Positions 45,722-55,010 of a stretch of 64,000 bases of DNA are shown one piece after another. The stretch spans positions 19,975 to 83,974 of the forward strand of contig NZ_CANLOZ010000014.1 of the NCBI RefSeq assembly GCF_947492965.1, in the 5' to 3' direction. The notes beneath the pieces were generated by a model, which was given only the letters and a program-made list of their open reading frames with translations, did no database searches and was not told where the DNA came from. Both the position numbers and the translations under genes were made by a program. This stretch comes from an uncultured Aquimarina sp. GTDB taxonomy: Bacteria; Bacteroidota; Bacteroidia; Flavobacteriales; Flavobacteriaceae. The first letter of the stretch is position 1. Each line of letters opens with the position of its first letter.

Positions 45722-46720
45722 TTAATACAAGATGAATTCATCGCTTCCTACAGGTCTGTAAAATAGGGAATAGTAACTTTTTCTTGATTCGCCTGTGGAG
45801 CGTAATACAGACTTATTACGTCCTACTTGTCCTAATTTATCGTATACCAAAGTAACTATTTTACCATTAGCGTAAAATCTAAGTTTAAAATCTTCAAAAG
45901 GCATCATTTTATACCCCTCCTTAACAATTTTACCAGATGTTAGCAATTTCCCTACTCTCTTTTTACTATCTGCTTCTGTGAAAAATAATTGTTGAGCAGT
46001 GCGTTTTTCTTTATTATAAATCAGATTCACATATTCAGATATCTTATTTTGATCGTAAATCTCGAACATTTTGTTATAGCTCAATAATAATTGTTCTGTT
46101 AGCTCTTTTATTTCCTCAACATCAGTAGTCAATAAATTTTGAGCTTTCTCTAATGTTTTAATTGTATAAGGAACGGATGCTTCGAAAGTTCCATCAAAAA
46201 CATATTCTATGCGTTCAGGATAAATAAATCTAGTTTTTTTACTTGTTTCATTTTTCTCTGTAGGCGAAGCGAGATTCAGAATGACTTCTTCTTCACTATA
46301 TTCTTTTTTGATTGTGTTATATTCCCTTTTTACTACATCCACTTTTACCTGAGCATTTTTCAAACTAGGTTCTAATTGTTGGGTTTCTCTATTGTAAGAA
46401 GGATACATTTTTATCTCAATAGTTTGTATGCCTGATTTTGATATAGCAAGGTTAATAGGAAGATAACTTCCCTTCGGCGAAACACCATTAGTAATGAATT
46501 CGTAACCAATAAAAACTGGGATGTCGTTAACCCTTATCTCAAAATTAGTATTCGAAGAATTTATGTAAATGCCGTAATTTGCTTCTAGTGGAAAATGCTC
46601 TACTTCTTTATAGATGTTACCGATATCTTCTATGGATTTCATATTTGTTTTAATGTTGTTTTGTCCGCAACTTGTTACGCTAATAATAATAATAATTAAA
46701 AAACTGGTTATTGTTTTCAT
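45722..46720 (-). CDS. Lipoprotein accompanying the 986-aa T6SS-linked protein
   Basis: 332-aa protein with a signal peptide and lipobox (VTSC, Cys18). The mature part has a beta-sandwich-like N-terminal half (EANYGIYINSSNTNFEIRVNDIPVFIGYEF, INLAISKSGIQTIEIKMYPSY) and a helical/beta C-terminal half with an NTF2-like look (LLLSYNKMFEIYDQNKISEYVNLIYNKE). It starts 10 bases after the stop of the 986-aa gene, so it is a good candidate for that protein's periplasmic immunity partner. No family recognised with certainty. Confidence 0.62.
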   Translation of the reverse strand: MKTITSFLIIIIISVTSCGQNNIKTNMKSIEDIGNIYKEVEHFPLEANYGIYINSSNTNFEIRVNDIPVFIGYEFITNGVSPKGSYLPINLAISKSGIQTIEIKMYPSYNRETQQLEPSLKNAQVKVDVVKREYNTIKKEYSEEEVILNLASPTEKNETSKKTRFIYPERIEYVFDGTFEASVPYTIKTLEKAQNLLTTDVEEIKELTEQLLLSYNKMFEIYDQNKISEYVNLIYNKEKRTAQQLFFTEADSKKRVGKLLTSGKIVKEGYKMMPFEDFKLRFYANGKIVTLVYDKLGQVGRNKSVLRSTGESRKSYYSLFYRPVGSDEFILY

Positions 46721-46730
46721 TTGTAATTAT

Positions 46731-49691
46731 TTAGAACAGGTCCCATTTTAAATCTTCTCCTTTATCATTTTGCCATACGTTCTCATATTCATCTAATAAT
46801 ACTAGTTCTTCATCAACTATTTTCTTAGGTTTACTAAATAATTCTGTGCCTTGATCATCTTCTATGGTTAATTCTCCTTTTACTAATAGTTTTACTTTAA
46901 CACCGTGAAAAGTCATTTTAGGAATCATATAAAAACCATCAACTTTAGTTGCTTCAAGAATACCTTCTATAGTAATTCCAGAAGCCATTTCAGCTGAAGC
47001 TTCAAAAGCACCTGTTACACTTCCAACTCCATACATTGCATATTCGGCTTTGAGAACAATACCTAAAGCTAAAGCAAGCTCAACAGTACCTCCAATCTTG
47101 AAAGGGCTATCATCTTCTGCATCTGGTTCCAATTGACCTGGGTGGAAGTTAGTCTCACCAGATGCCGAATTATATTGTAGCATTCCTTGTGCGTGTAATT
47201 TTCCTGTTACTGATAGTTCTGCGGTTACATCAATATTATCAACTAAATCCATTATTGTAATAATGGGACGAAACCAGGGAACCTTCTGTAATAATCCTAA
47301 AAAATCAGCAACCATTTCGACACCAAAAATTGGATCTGCAGTTACATATGATTCTATCATAATTCCCAACCCATCTTGCGGACTACCTTTAGGTATTTCT
47401 CCATACCAGCTTGCACCTATGGCTAAAGAAGGTGGAATAATATTCATAGAGAAAATTGATCTACCACCAAGAGCTTTTGTTATTCTAGCAATGTCTTGTG
47501 CAGTATCACTTTCCTCATGTTGTTGTTTTCTTTTGTCTCCTCTTTTTTTAGCTTTTCCTCTTTTTTTAGCACTTCCACCAAATATAGATTCAACGAAATC
47601 TTTTACTGCTAAAAACTGGCGCACCATATTAGCATACTTTTGGTAACTGCCGGTTACCTCAAACATCTCGCCATACTCATCCCATTCGGCCCATAAAGAA
47701 AGAACTAAATCTGAATAAGAACTATCTGGGTCATTATCAAAATTATAAAATTTAGGATTCTTTTTGGTTACTGTACCATTTTTCCGATCCTCTTTTAGAG
47801 TTCTTTTTTGAGCCTTTCTTTTTTTCTTTTTTTCTTTAACTTCTTTCAGCTTTTCCCTGTTTTCATTGGCTAATTCTTTATATCGTTTTTTTTGCGCTTT
47901 CTTTTTTTGCTTTTCTTTAGAGGTACCTTTGTTAGCCTTTACTTTATCGGCTAATTTTTCGTACTTTTCAATTAGATCTTCAGAGACGGCCTCTTCCATA
48001 TCTAATTTATCTTTTTCAACTTTTAATCCTTCTTTTCGGACTTTATAATCTTTGTATTTTTCTCTAACTTTATTAAATTCATCTGGGTCAGTGTTGTAAG
48101 CAAGCTGTAATGTCCATTTTACATCTGGATATACATTAATGTTTACAGTTTTTTCACCACGGCAAGATTCAAACTTAACCGGGTATACCTGCTTTGGCGC
48201 TTTAAGAGGAAAAAAACACTTAATAATATCTCCTAATTTTTCATTTGTAGCATCTGATCCATATACATAAGGCACTTCAATTGTAAAATTACTATCATCG
48301 TCAATTACATCTGTGTATGTTTTTACGGTTACCTCATGTGCTTCTTGATGCTCTCGTTTAAAACCAATTACACTTTGAAAAGCGCCGCTAGTACTAGTTG
48401 TATGGCTGTCTTCTAGCACTCTATTATCATTTTGATCTTTATGATTGAGATCTTCTTTTTCAAACTTACCTTTGTTGTAAGAAGTTCCAAAACCAAACCA
48501 TTTTCCTAAATCGTTCGTAACAAAACTATCATCCCATCTATATTTTTTAGGTTCTATTTTGCTATCTATAATAATCGGAGCATTAACTGATACGATTGTT
48601 TTATTATGATCTTTTTCTTTTCCTAAAAAAACACAATCTTCTGTTTCTTTTTCAACTTTAAAAACAATTTCTCTTCTTGCAACCCTAGGTCCTGCTACGA
48701 CATCAATTTCGATTACTTCCGCTTTTGATGAAGTCGCTTCATCAAAAATTTCAAGAGTAGTATTATCCTGACCTCCATCTGTATTTTGTGTAGAACTTCC
48801 TTTAAAATAATCAGCTGTAACTTTTTTTATTTTACAAGGATGAAATTCTGCTACATCAGTAATTATATCTCCAATAATAGTAGGTTTGTTGCCTGATTTA
48901 GTAGCAGGGTTTACTTGTTTTGCTTCTTTTTCTGTGGGTGTTTCCACAGTAATAGCGTTGTTTTCAAAGGCAGTTTTTTTCTTACCTTCTACATTAAACT
49001 CTATGATTGGAATAATATTGAGCGTATTGCCAGCATATTCCCATCTTTTTTCCAAACGAACATCGATAACCACCTTTTGTACTTTACTCGTGTTATCACC
49101 TGTATCTTGTAATACCTTTACTTCTCTACTAAAATATTGTGCTAAGGTATCATTAGGATTGTTAACATCTTCATCCAAATCGAGATTGTAATCAAAATAT
49201 TTAGTATCCTTTAACCATACTTTTATTTCATGGCCATATAGTCCTGTGGTATAAATGTGTAATTGCACAGCCTCGGTAAAGAATTTAGAACCGTTTATTT
49301 TTTTGCCATGTATATCTGTCCATTCCACTTTATCAATTTTACGTTCTCCAATAGAATTGATAAAATATCCAAAAGGAGGTTTAAATTGAGGATCGTGTCC
49401 TGGTAATACCGGTTCTACCCATCCTAATCCACCACCAGAATATACAGTGGGAACTCTAAATTTAGCTTTAGGACCTTTAAGGGTTTTATGAAAGCTTGAG
49501 TTTTTAGGACTGTTATGAAACATGTTGGCAATCCACTGAATGTTTTTTATTTCTTCGTCCGAATATTTTTCAGTATCAGTAAATTCTAAAGTAACACTTA
49601 CTCCCGGATCTAATGTAATTAAATTCTCAGAATCGTGAACAGCCACTTCTGTAGCAGGATTGTGTACTTTTATATAATCTTTGGTTGTCAT
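46731..49691 (-). CDS. Large putative T6SS effector or cargo protein, 986 aa
   Basis: Unrecognised protein coded in the vgrG 2 string. Residues 1-530 are beta-rich with Ig-like blocks (TDIHGKKINGSKFFTEAVQLHIYTTGLYGHEIKVWLKD). Residues about 535-650 are an extremely charged coiled coil (KEKQKKKAQKKRYKELANENREKLKEVKEKKKKRKAQKR). A second basic patch lies at about 705-725 (KKRGKAKKRGDKRKQQHEE). From about 740 the composition changes to glycine- and alanine-rich alternating hydrophobic segments (VELALALGIVLKAEYAMYG, VTGAFEASAEMASGITIEG), which could form membrane-spanning strands. No signal peptide. A pore-forming or membrane-targeted effector is a reasonable hypothesis, not a demonstrated one. 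Confidence 0.6.
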   Translation of the reverse strand: MTTKDYIKVHNPATEVAVHDSENLITLDPGVSVTLEFTDTEKYSDEEIKNIQWIANMFHNSPKNSSFHKTLKGPKAKFRVPTVYSGGGLGWVEPVLPGHDPQFKPPFGYFINSIGERKIDKVEWTDIHGKKINGSKFFTEAVQLHIYTTGLYGHEIKVWLKDTKYFDYNLDLDEDVNNPNDTLAQYFSREVKVLQDTGDNTSKVQKVVIDVRLEKRWEYAGNTLNIIPIIEFNVEGKKKTAFENNAITVETPTEKEAKQVNPATKSGNKPTIIGDIITDVAEFHPCKIKKVTADYFKGSSTQNTDGGQDNTTLEIFDEATSSKAEVIEIDVVAGPRVARREIVFKVEKETEDCVFLGKEKDHNKTIVSVNAPIIIDSKIEPKKYRWDDSFVTNDLGKWFGFGTSYNKGKFEKEDLNHKDQNDNRVLEDSHTTSTSGAFQSVIGFKREHQEAHEVTVKTYTDVIDDDSNFTIEVPYVYGSDATNEKLGDIIKCFFPLKAPKQVYPVKFESCRGEKTVNINVYPDVKWTLQLAYNTDPDEFNKVREKYKDYKVRKEGLKVEKDKLDMEEAVSEDLIEKYEKLADKVKANKGTSKEKQKKKAQKKRYKELANENREKLKEVKEKKKKRKAQKRTLKEDRKNGTVTKKNPKFYNFDNDPDSSYSDLVLSLWAEWDEYGEMFEVTGSYQKYANMVRQFLAVKDFVESIFGGSAKKRGKAKKRGDKRKQQHEESDTAQDIARITKALGGRSIFSMNIIPPSLAIGASWYGEIPKGSPQDGLGIMIESYVTADPIFGVEMVADFLGLLQKVPWFRPIITIMDLVDNIDVTAELSVTGKLHAQGMLQYNSASGETNFHPGQLEPDAEDDSPFKIGGTVELALALGIVLKAEYAMYGVGSVTGAFEASAEMASGITIEGILEATKVDGFYMIPKMTFHGVKVKLLVKGELTIEDDQGTELFSKPKKIVDEELVLLDEYENVWQNDKGEDLKWDLF

Positions 49692-49712
49692 ACTTCAACT
49701 ATTTTTGGAGCC

Positions 49713-49970
49713 TTATTTACTATAGAACCAGGCTAATAAAATCATCCCAATAGATATTATTATTGGAATTTTAGTTAATAATCCTGTTGGCTTGTATATA
49801 AAATATAAAATGATAGATAAGATCAGTAGAACGATAGCAATTCCTCCAAAAATAAGCATTCTAATAAAACCAGCTGGCACGTGAGTGTGACTTATAGTAG
49901 GTAGTAAATACCATATACAACTAATGACTTGTAATATTATTATTACTATTGGTGCATATTTTTGAATCAT
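49713..49970 (-). CDS. Small three-helix membrane protein
   Basis: 85-aa protein made of three hydrophobic helices (IVIIILQVISCIWYLL, MLIFGGIAIVLLILSIILYF, IPIIISIGMILLAWFY) joined by short loops. It lies between the phospholipase-like effector gene (15 bases) and the 986-aa gene (21 bases). Small membrane proteins in such positions are often immunity proteins against membrane-active toxins, so it may protect the inner membrane from the neighbouring effector. No family recognised. Confidence 0.62.
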   Translation of the reverse strand: MIQKYAPIVIIILQVISCIWYLLPTISHTHVPAGFIRMLIFGGIAIVLLILSIILYFIYKPTGLLTKIPIIISIGMILLAWFYSK

Positions 49971-49985
49971 TATATATTAGTTTTT

Positions 49986-51932
49986 TTATTCATAGTGTTT
50001 TTCTACTGAACCGGCCTTGTAAGTACCAAAGCTTTTACCTTTTTCATCCTTAGCAAATTTGTAAATATTCATTCTTAAATAATTTTCAAGAGTTTGCTCT
50101 GTTGCATTGTTCTTGAAATAGACTAAGATGTTATATGAAGCATTGATAGCATCTTTAGCTCCTTTTATTTTTACAACTTGATCATCGTTAGCATCGTAAA
50201 TAGATACTCCATCTTTTTTTGGGCCATATTTCTGAGCCCAAGTCCAATCTTTTGGATCTATAGCATCGGATTGTCCATGTTTGTGAGCATCTTGGTTATT
50301 ATACGATTGAATGTTCTTAATTCTACCAAGATTGTCTCTAATGATGTGAGCGTCAGAAAAAGAATCTTGAACCATATGTAAAATCTTACCCATATGAAAT
50401 AACCCATGATAATTTTTTTCTTTAGCATCAGGATTTGCTTTTTTAACCGAGATCGCTTTTTTATACCATTTGATAGCTTGATCCACTATTTTATCAACAA
50501 CTTCTTGATTAGTAAAATCTCCAGCTGGAGCCATTGAATGCCAGAATTGAAGATCTCCATGGTGGCTTCTGTACGCCATAGTACCTTCTTTATGTTCATC
50601 TCTCCATGTAGCATAATAACAAGTTTCTACCGAGTTTTCATCTCCACATGGAACATCAGGCCAGGCGCAACCTTCATCTAATCTATAATCGTATTTTAAT
50701 CCAGCTTTTTTTGCTGCTTGTTTTGTAATATTTTCATGAACAGCGCCTTGCCCTCTAATTTTAAAGAATTCTACAACAATTTTTTCGCCAGATTTTAGGG
50801 TAACCGTTCCGTGATCATCATTATCATCTTCAATAAACAATAAGTCTTTTGCTTTTTCTTCTCTACTAGGATAAGCTTTTTTTACAGATGCTTTAAATTC
50901 TCTTATACTGCCATCAGGGCCTTTAATATTAAAAGAGGCGTATTCAAAGTCTTTATTGAGTAATTTATTATAACGAATAAAATCAGCAGCAAATAGGGTT
51001 CCTTCATCTCCTTTAGCGTCTCCACCAAGAGAATCATACTCATTTCTAATCAAATCCTCAACATAATGTCCAGTTTCTTCAATCATTGCTCTAAACAATA
51101 TCCAATTGGCAGCTGTATCTTTTTCTGCTTTTAACACCCATTTTTCATTGAGATGTATGGTTTTGTCCTTATAATAGGCGACTTGGGTTGAAGATAAAGA
51201 TTTTTCTATTTGCCATTCTGGAGGAGGCACAGCACCTTTAGTAAGGTCATCTTTAAATTCTTTAATGGCAGTGTGTTTTACACCTTTACCAAAAATACCT
51301 CTTAACCCAGAAATAAAAGGTTTAGAAGAATCATGATCAATTGTTTCTGTGCTATCTAAAAAAGGAGTTTTTAAATCTTCAGTATTGTTTATGTACAAGT
51401 TTGTCGTTACTGAAACTACTCTTTCTTCTTCGTTTCGAACCCAATTTTCTTCTTCGACCTCTAGATCATTGTCTAAAGATTCTACCATCTTCTTTACATT
51501 AACTAATGGGTTTAGTTGACTTTGTACTTCTTCATCAGCTTGTTCGACACTACTACTGCCAGCAGCAGCGGTTTGGCCATGCCATGTAAATTCTACACTT
51601 GGCGAACCTGATATGGCACACATGGCTTTACTTTTTTCTGTAAGAATTTGCCCTTGATTGGATAATATAACTTTGTCATAAAAATCCTGCCACTGCGTAA
51701 TTGCAGGAACACAAGGTAAATATCCGCTAGAACTTGGCTGTAGTTTACATTGCCCAAAAGTTTTGGCTTTTAAAGGCATGCCAATATCCATGGTATTTGC
51801 AATTAGTTTTTTACTCCCACCAGAATCATTAATATATTCTTTCTGTTGTGTTAATACAACTAAAGTATCTGGCGTTGTACCAAATTTGCATTTGCACATT
51901 GCTCCATCAACTACTACATGTCCTGTACTCAT
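49986..51932 (-). CDS. DUF4280 (PAAR-like) effector with zinc phospholipase C-like domain
   Basis: 648-aa T6SS effector. Residues 1-125 are a DUF4280/PAAR-like spike tip (MSTGHVVVDGAMCKCKFG, NTMDIGMPLKAKTFGQCKLQ). A middle domain (about 240-380) has EETGH at 285-289 and GDEG at 308-311, a pattern recalled from large RTX-like proteins. The C-terminal domain (about 395-648) has HENIT (H399), D426, HHGD (H457/H458), then H519-x3-D523-x5-H529 and H552-x3-D556, the spacing of zinc ligands in phospholipase C/S1-P1 nuclease. It would probably hydrolyse membrane phospholipids, or possibly nucleic acid. There is no signal peptide, as expected for a spike-delivered protein. vgrG 2 and the 326-aa gene lie upstream. 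Confidence 0.78.
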   Translation of the reverse strand: MSTGHVVVDGAMCKCKFGTTPDTLVVLTQQKEYINDSGGSKKLIANTMDIGMPLKAKTFGQCKLQPSSSGYLPCVPAITQWQDFYDKVILSNQGQILTEKSKAMCAISGSPSVEFTWHGQTAAAGSSSVEQADEEVQSQLNPLVNVKKMVESLDNDLEVEEENWVRNEEERVVSVTTNLYINNTEDLKTPFLDSTETIDHDSSKPFISGLRGIFGKGVKHTAIKEFKDDLTKGAVPPPEWQIEKSLSSTQVAYYKDKTIHLNEKWVLKAEKDTAANWILFRAMIEETGHYVEDLIRNEYDSLGGDAKGDEGTLFAADFIRYNKLLNKDFEYASFNIKGPDGSIREFKASVKKAYPSREEKAKDLLFIEDDNDDHGTVTLKSGEKIVVEFFKIRGQGAVHENITKQAAKKAGLKYDYRLDEGCAWPDVPCGDENSVETCYYATWRDEHKEGTMAYRSHHGDLQFWHSMAPAGDFTNQEVVDKIVDQAIKWYKKAISVKKANPDAKEKNYHGLFHMGKILHMVQDSFSDAHIIRDNLGRIKNIQSYNNQDAHKHGQSDAIDPKDWTWAQKYGPKKDGVSIYDANDDQVVKIKGAKDAINASYNILVYFKNNATEQTLENYLRMNIYKFAKDEKGKSFGTYKAGSVEKHYE

Positions 51933-51962
51933 ATATAATTATCTATTAATGATACTCTATAT

Positions 51963-52943
51963 TTATTTCCCAAAGAAAAAGAAACGTTTTTTCTTCTTTT
52001 TAGGAACTTCTTTATCTTCTTCTATTTCGAAAAGAGCTGCTCTTTTACTCGAAGATAAAGGTGTTTTGTTTTTTAAACTATACATCTCTACGGTTGTTTT
52101 TTTTAATTTCCCAGAAGGAAACTCTAACAAACATACTCCAGTTATAGCGTCTGCTATTAATGAATTTTTATAGATTTGATATTTTAAATCCATTGAACCT
52201 TTAACAGCTTTTTTATTTTTATCAATAGAAATAAGATTTCCTCTTAAGATATCTTTTTCACTTCTATTATCTATACATTTTCCTTTAACTTTTATAACAA
52301 CGTCATTTTCCTTATGCTTATGATTGCCGATATTATTTTTTATTTGAAAAGGCACACTAGGAGCATAAGGAATAAAGGGTAACAATTGTTGTTTTTGCTT
52401 TTTGCTAATCTCTTCAATTCCATAAACAGAAGAAAAAAATAGTGAAATAAACCAATCTCTGCGAATGATAAGATCTGTAAGTTGGCTTTCATTATTAATA
52501 ATAAGATCCATATTTTTTAGTAGAAGATCTATTTCCTTTCCTTTATAGGATTGTTTGATATTTTGTTCTTCGGTTTTCCACCTTTCGAGAATCTCATTCT
52601 GATTTAAAACAGAAACAGCTTTTCCTTGTCTATTTACTTTTAATCGTAATGGGTATAATACTTTTCCACATCTATCTGATAATTCATCTATCAGAATATC
52701 AGGAGCTTTTTCGTTAATAAAAACTTGATGTTTATAAACTTCAAATTCAAAATGATTGTCATCTGTTTCATAAATACAAATTACATCTATCTCATAATGT
52801 ATTTGCAGCTTTTTTTTCTTATCATCTTCAAAAACAAGTATAACCCCATACGTGTTTGCAACTCCAATAGGATTATAGTTAAAAGATCCAACTTTTTTTT
52901 GGTTGTCTTCTATAATACCAGTGCCAATATCTAGTTTAGCCAT
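51963..52943 (-). CDS. VgrG-2-linked protein of unknown function
   Basis: 326-aa soluble protein coded 15 bases after vgrG 2 and 30 bases before the DUF4280 effector. The N-terminal part is beta-rich (GVILVFEDDKKKKLQIHYEIDVICIY), the centre helical (WFISLFFSSVYGIEEISKKQKQQLLPF) and the C-terminal third again beta-rich (LKYQIYKNSLIADAITGVCLLEFPSG). It ends with an odd tail, five lysines, an arginine and four phenylalanines (KKKKKRFFFFGK). Its position equals that of the 453-aa protein in the other vgrG operon, so an effector-loading role is likely. No homologous family recognised. Confidence 0.62.
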   Translation of the reverse strand: MAKLDIGTGIIEDNQKKVGSFNYNPIGVANTYGVILVFEDDKKKKLQIHYEIDVICIYETDDNHFEFEVYKHQVFINEKAPDILIDELSDRCGKVLYPLRLKVNRQGKAVSVLNQNEILERWKTEEQNIKQSYKGKEIDLLLKNMDLIINNESQLTDLIIRRDWFISLFFSSVYGIEEISKKQKQQLLPFIPYAPSVPFQIKNNIGNHKHKENDVVIKVKGKCIDNRSEKDILRGNLISIDKNKKAVKGSMDLKYQIYKNSLIADAITGVCLLEFPSGKLKKTTVEMYSLKNKTPLSSSKRAALFEIEEDKEVPKKKKKRFFFFGK

Positions 52944-52958
52944 TCTACGCTAGTACTA

Positions 52959-54743
52959 CTAAAACAATTTTATTTTATCATCTGCCTGAATATCCACTTG
53001 TTTAGAACTTACAAGTTCCATGTTTTGTTTGGAACTTTCGATTCTAACTTTTTCTGCATTATCCAGAATTTCCTTAGCAATGAGTGTTTTATTTTCTTCA
53101 ATACTTTCTGTAGCATTCTTTGCAGATATCGATAGGTCTTCCGATACTCTAGTAATCAAATTCGTACCTGCATTTATCTTTACTTCTTCAGAAGCATTAA
53201 TTTCGACATTCTTTGCATTCAATGTCATGTTTTCTCCTGCAGAAATGGTAATATCATTATTAGCAGTGTCTATATGGATGATATTTCTATTTTTATCGGT
53301 AATCATGATAAACTCTGAACCATCAGCGTCGTTTAGTTCAACAGTGTGTCCACTTCTTGTTCGTAAGGCTTTGACATCATTGTTCGCTGTATTCCAACCT
53401 GCTGGGTTAGCTCCACCTGTATACAAAGTACCTAATACATATGGTCTTTCTGCATTTCCTCCTTCAAACCCTATTAAAACTTCTTCATCAATTTCTGGAA
53501 TGAAGTGAAATCCTTTTTCTCCTCCAGCGTGAGGAGTTACAATTCGTAACCAAGGAGTTAACTCACCAGTTTCTTTTTGCCAAGGGAATTGAACTCTTAT
53601 TCTACCGATACCATCAGGATCGCTATTTTCTTTTACAACAGCTACCTGAGTCTCACTTTTTGGAAACGCCATCATATTGGTATTTGGATATGCATCTAAT
53701 TCTGAAGTAACTGCTTCGAAATTATTTTGATATCTACCATTTTCAGTATTGGTATGCGTTATTTTAATAACCCGAAAACTTCCGTAATCTCCGTTGTCAC
53801 TTTTGATATTTATGAGTTGACCAAGTTTTACTCCTGGATTATCACTGGATCCTTTTAAGATAACTTGTTTTATTTCTTCGGCTTTTTTCTGTTTTTCAAC
53901 ATAGCCATCGATTCGTTGTTTTAAAGAAGGATCGTTATAAGAATTTACATAGATATTGGTTTCATTCGGAAAGATTTCATCAGATTTGTTACTGGTAAAA
54001 CCATTGTATCCATTTACACCAGAACTTACCTCTGTAGTAGCCTTTTCGTGCTGTCCATCGGTTAAATAATCATTAGTAAAATATTTGTAACTATTAGATG
54101 AGGGTTTTAAGTCTAATGAAAACTCTTGTAGATCATGACCGTACGTAAGAACAACTTCATCTTCATCTTCTGGTTTTCCAAAAACCAATGCACTACCATT
54201 ATAATAAAACCATTCTCCATATTGAGCAGCCAATCTACTTGCATACTGAAAAGCACTTTCTTGGTGCTGTACACTATAATGAATGTTTTCGGTATCTGAT
54301 GGACTAAAAATAGTTTCTAATTTCGATTGATCGTATCCCTGAAAGGTGTTGCTTAAGATAGAAGCAAGATCCATATCATTAAAAGAGTTATAATGAGGGC
54401 CATCATCAGCAATAATACTACAACTATGAGCCTTAATCGTTACTAGATCTCCATTTTGTTGATGGAATCCCATAGTGCTATTTACAGAAGTAACTACTCC
54501 CTTAAATTCAAATTCTTTATATCCAGAGAATGTACCCAAAGAAGAAATTTGAATGGTAATAATCTGACCTAGATAATCTTTAGTCTGAGAGGCAATATCT
54601 CCTGTGAAATTCTCTAAGACATCCATTCTACAGACCAATTCCATGATATGATGTGAATCAATTTGTTGATGCAACATTAACTTTTTGTAGGCACTTATAG
54701 CTGTTCCTCCAATGAATATTTGTGTTTTCGACTGTAACGCCAT
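52959..54743 (-). CDS. tssI: T6SS spike protein VgrG (2)
   Basis: 594-aa VgrG closely related to the one at 40325 over the gp27 base and OB-fold (IDSHHIMELVCRMDVLEN, GIGRIRVQFPWQKETGELTPWLRIVTPHAGGEKGFHF in segments). The C-terminal spike after about residue 480 is clearly different (ITISAGENMTLNAKNVEINASEEVKINAG and on to DIQADDKIKLF), so it should pair with other tips. It leads the operon with the 326-aa protein and the DUF4280 phospholipase-like effector. About 270 bases of AT-rich spacer upstream contain nothing recognisable. Confidence 0.93.
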   Translation of the reverse strand: MALQSKTQIFIGGTAISAYKKLMLHQQIDSHHIMELVCRMDVLENFTGDIASQTKDYLGQIITIQISSLGTFSGYKEFEFKGVVTSVNSTMGFHQQNGDLVTIKAHSCSIIADDGPHYNSFNDMDLASILSNTFQGYDQSKLETIFSPSDTENIHYSVQHQESAFQYASRLAAQYGEWFYYNGSALVFGKPEDEDEVVLTYGHDLQEFSLDLKPSSNSYKYFTNDYLTDGQHEKATTEVSSGVNGYNGFTSNKSDEIFPNETNIYVNSYNDPSLKQRIDGYVEKQKKAEEIKQVILKGSSDNPGVKLGQLINIKSDNGDYGSFRVIKITHTNTENGRYQNNFEAVTSELDAYPNTNMMAFPKSETQVAVVKENSDPDGIGRIRVQFPWQKETGELTPWLRIVTPHAGGEKGFHFIPEIDEEVLIGFEGGNAERPYVLGTLYTGGANPAGWNTANNDVKALRTRSGHTVELNDADGSEFIMITDKNRNIIHIDTANNDITISAGENMTLNAKNVEINASEEVKINAGTNLITRVSEDLSISAKNATESIEENKTLIAKEILDNAEKVRIESSKQNMELVSSKQVDIQADDKIKLF

Positions 54744-55010
54744 AGTATTATATTTTTAGGGGTACTATCAATATCATTAATAGTATTTAATTGTAATAAA
54801 GTTACCGAATTTATAATTGATACATACTCTTATCAAGAATCATTAAAGTACTCTCGTTTTTAAATCAGGTAAGTTTATCCGCGAATTATACTCCTTTTAC
54901 TACTTAAAAAAAGAAATAAAAGACCAAAAATCATCTACCAATTAGGATAGTCCCTATATGGATATAGAAACTATGCATAATTGATATTATGAAACTCAGA
55001 AAATTCAGTT

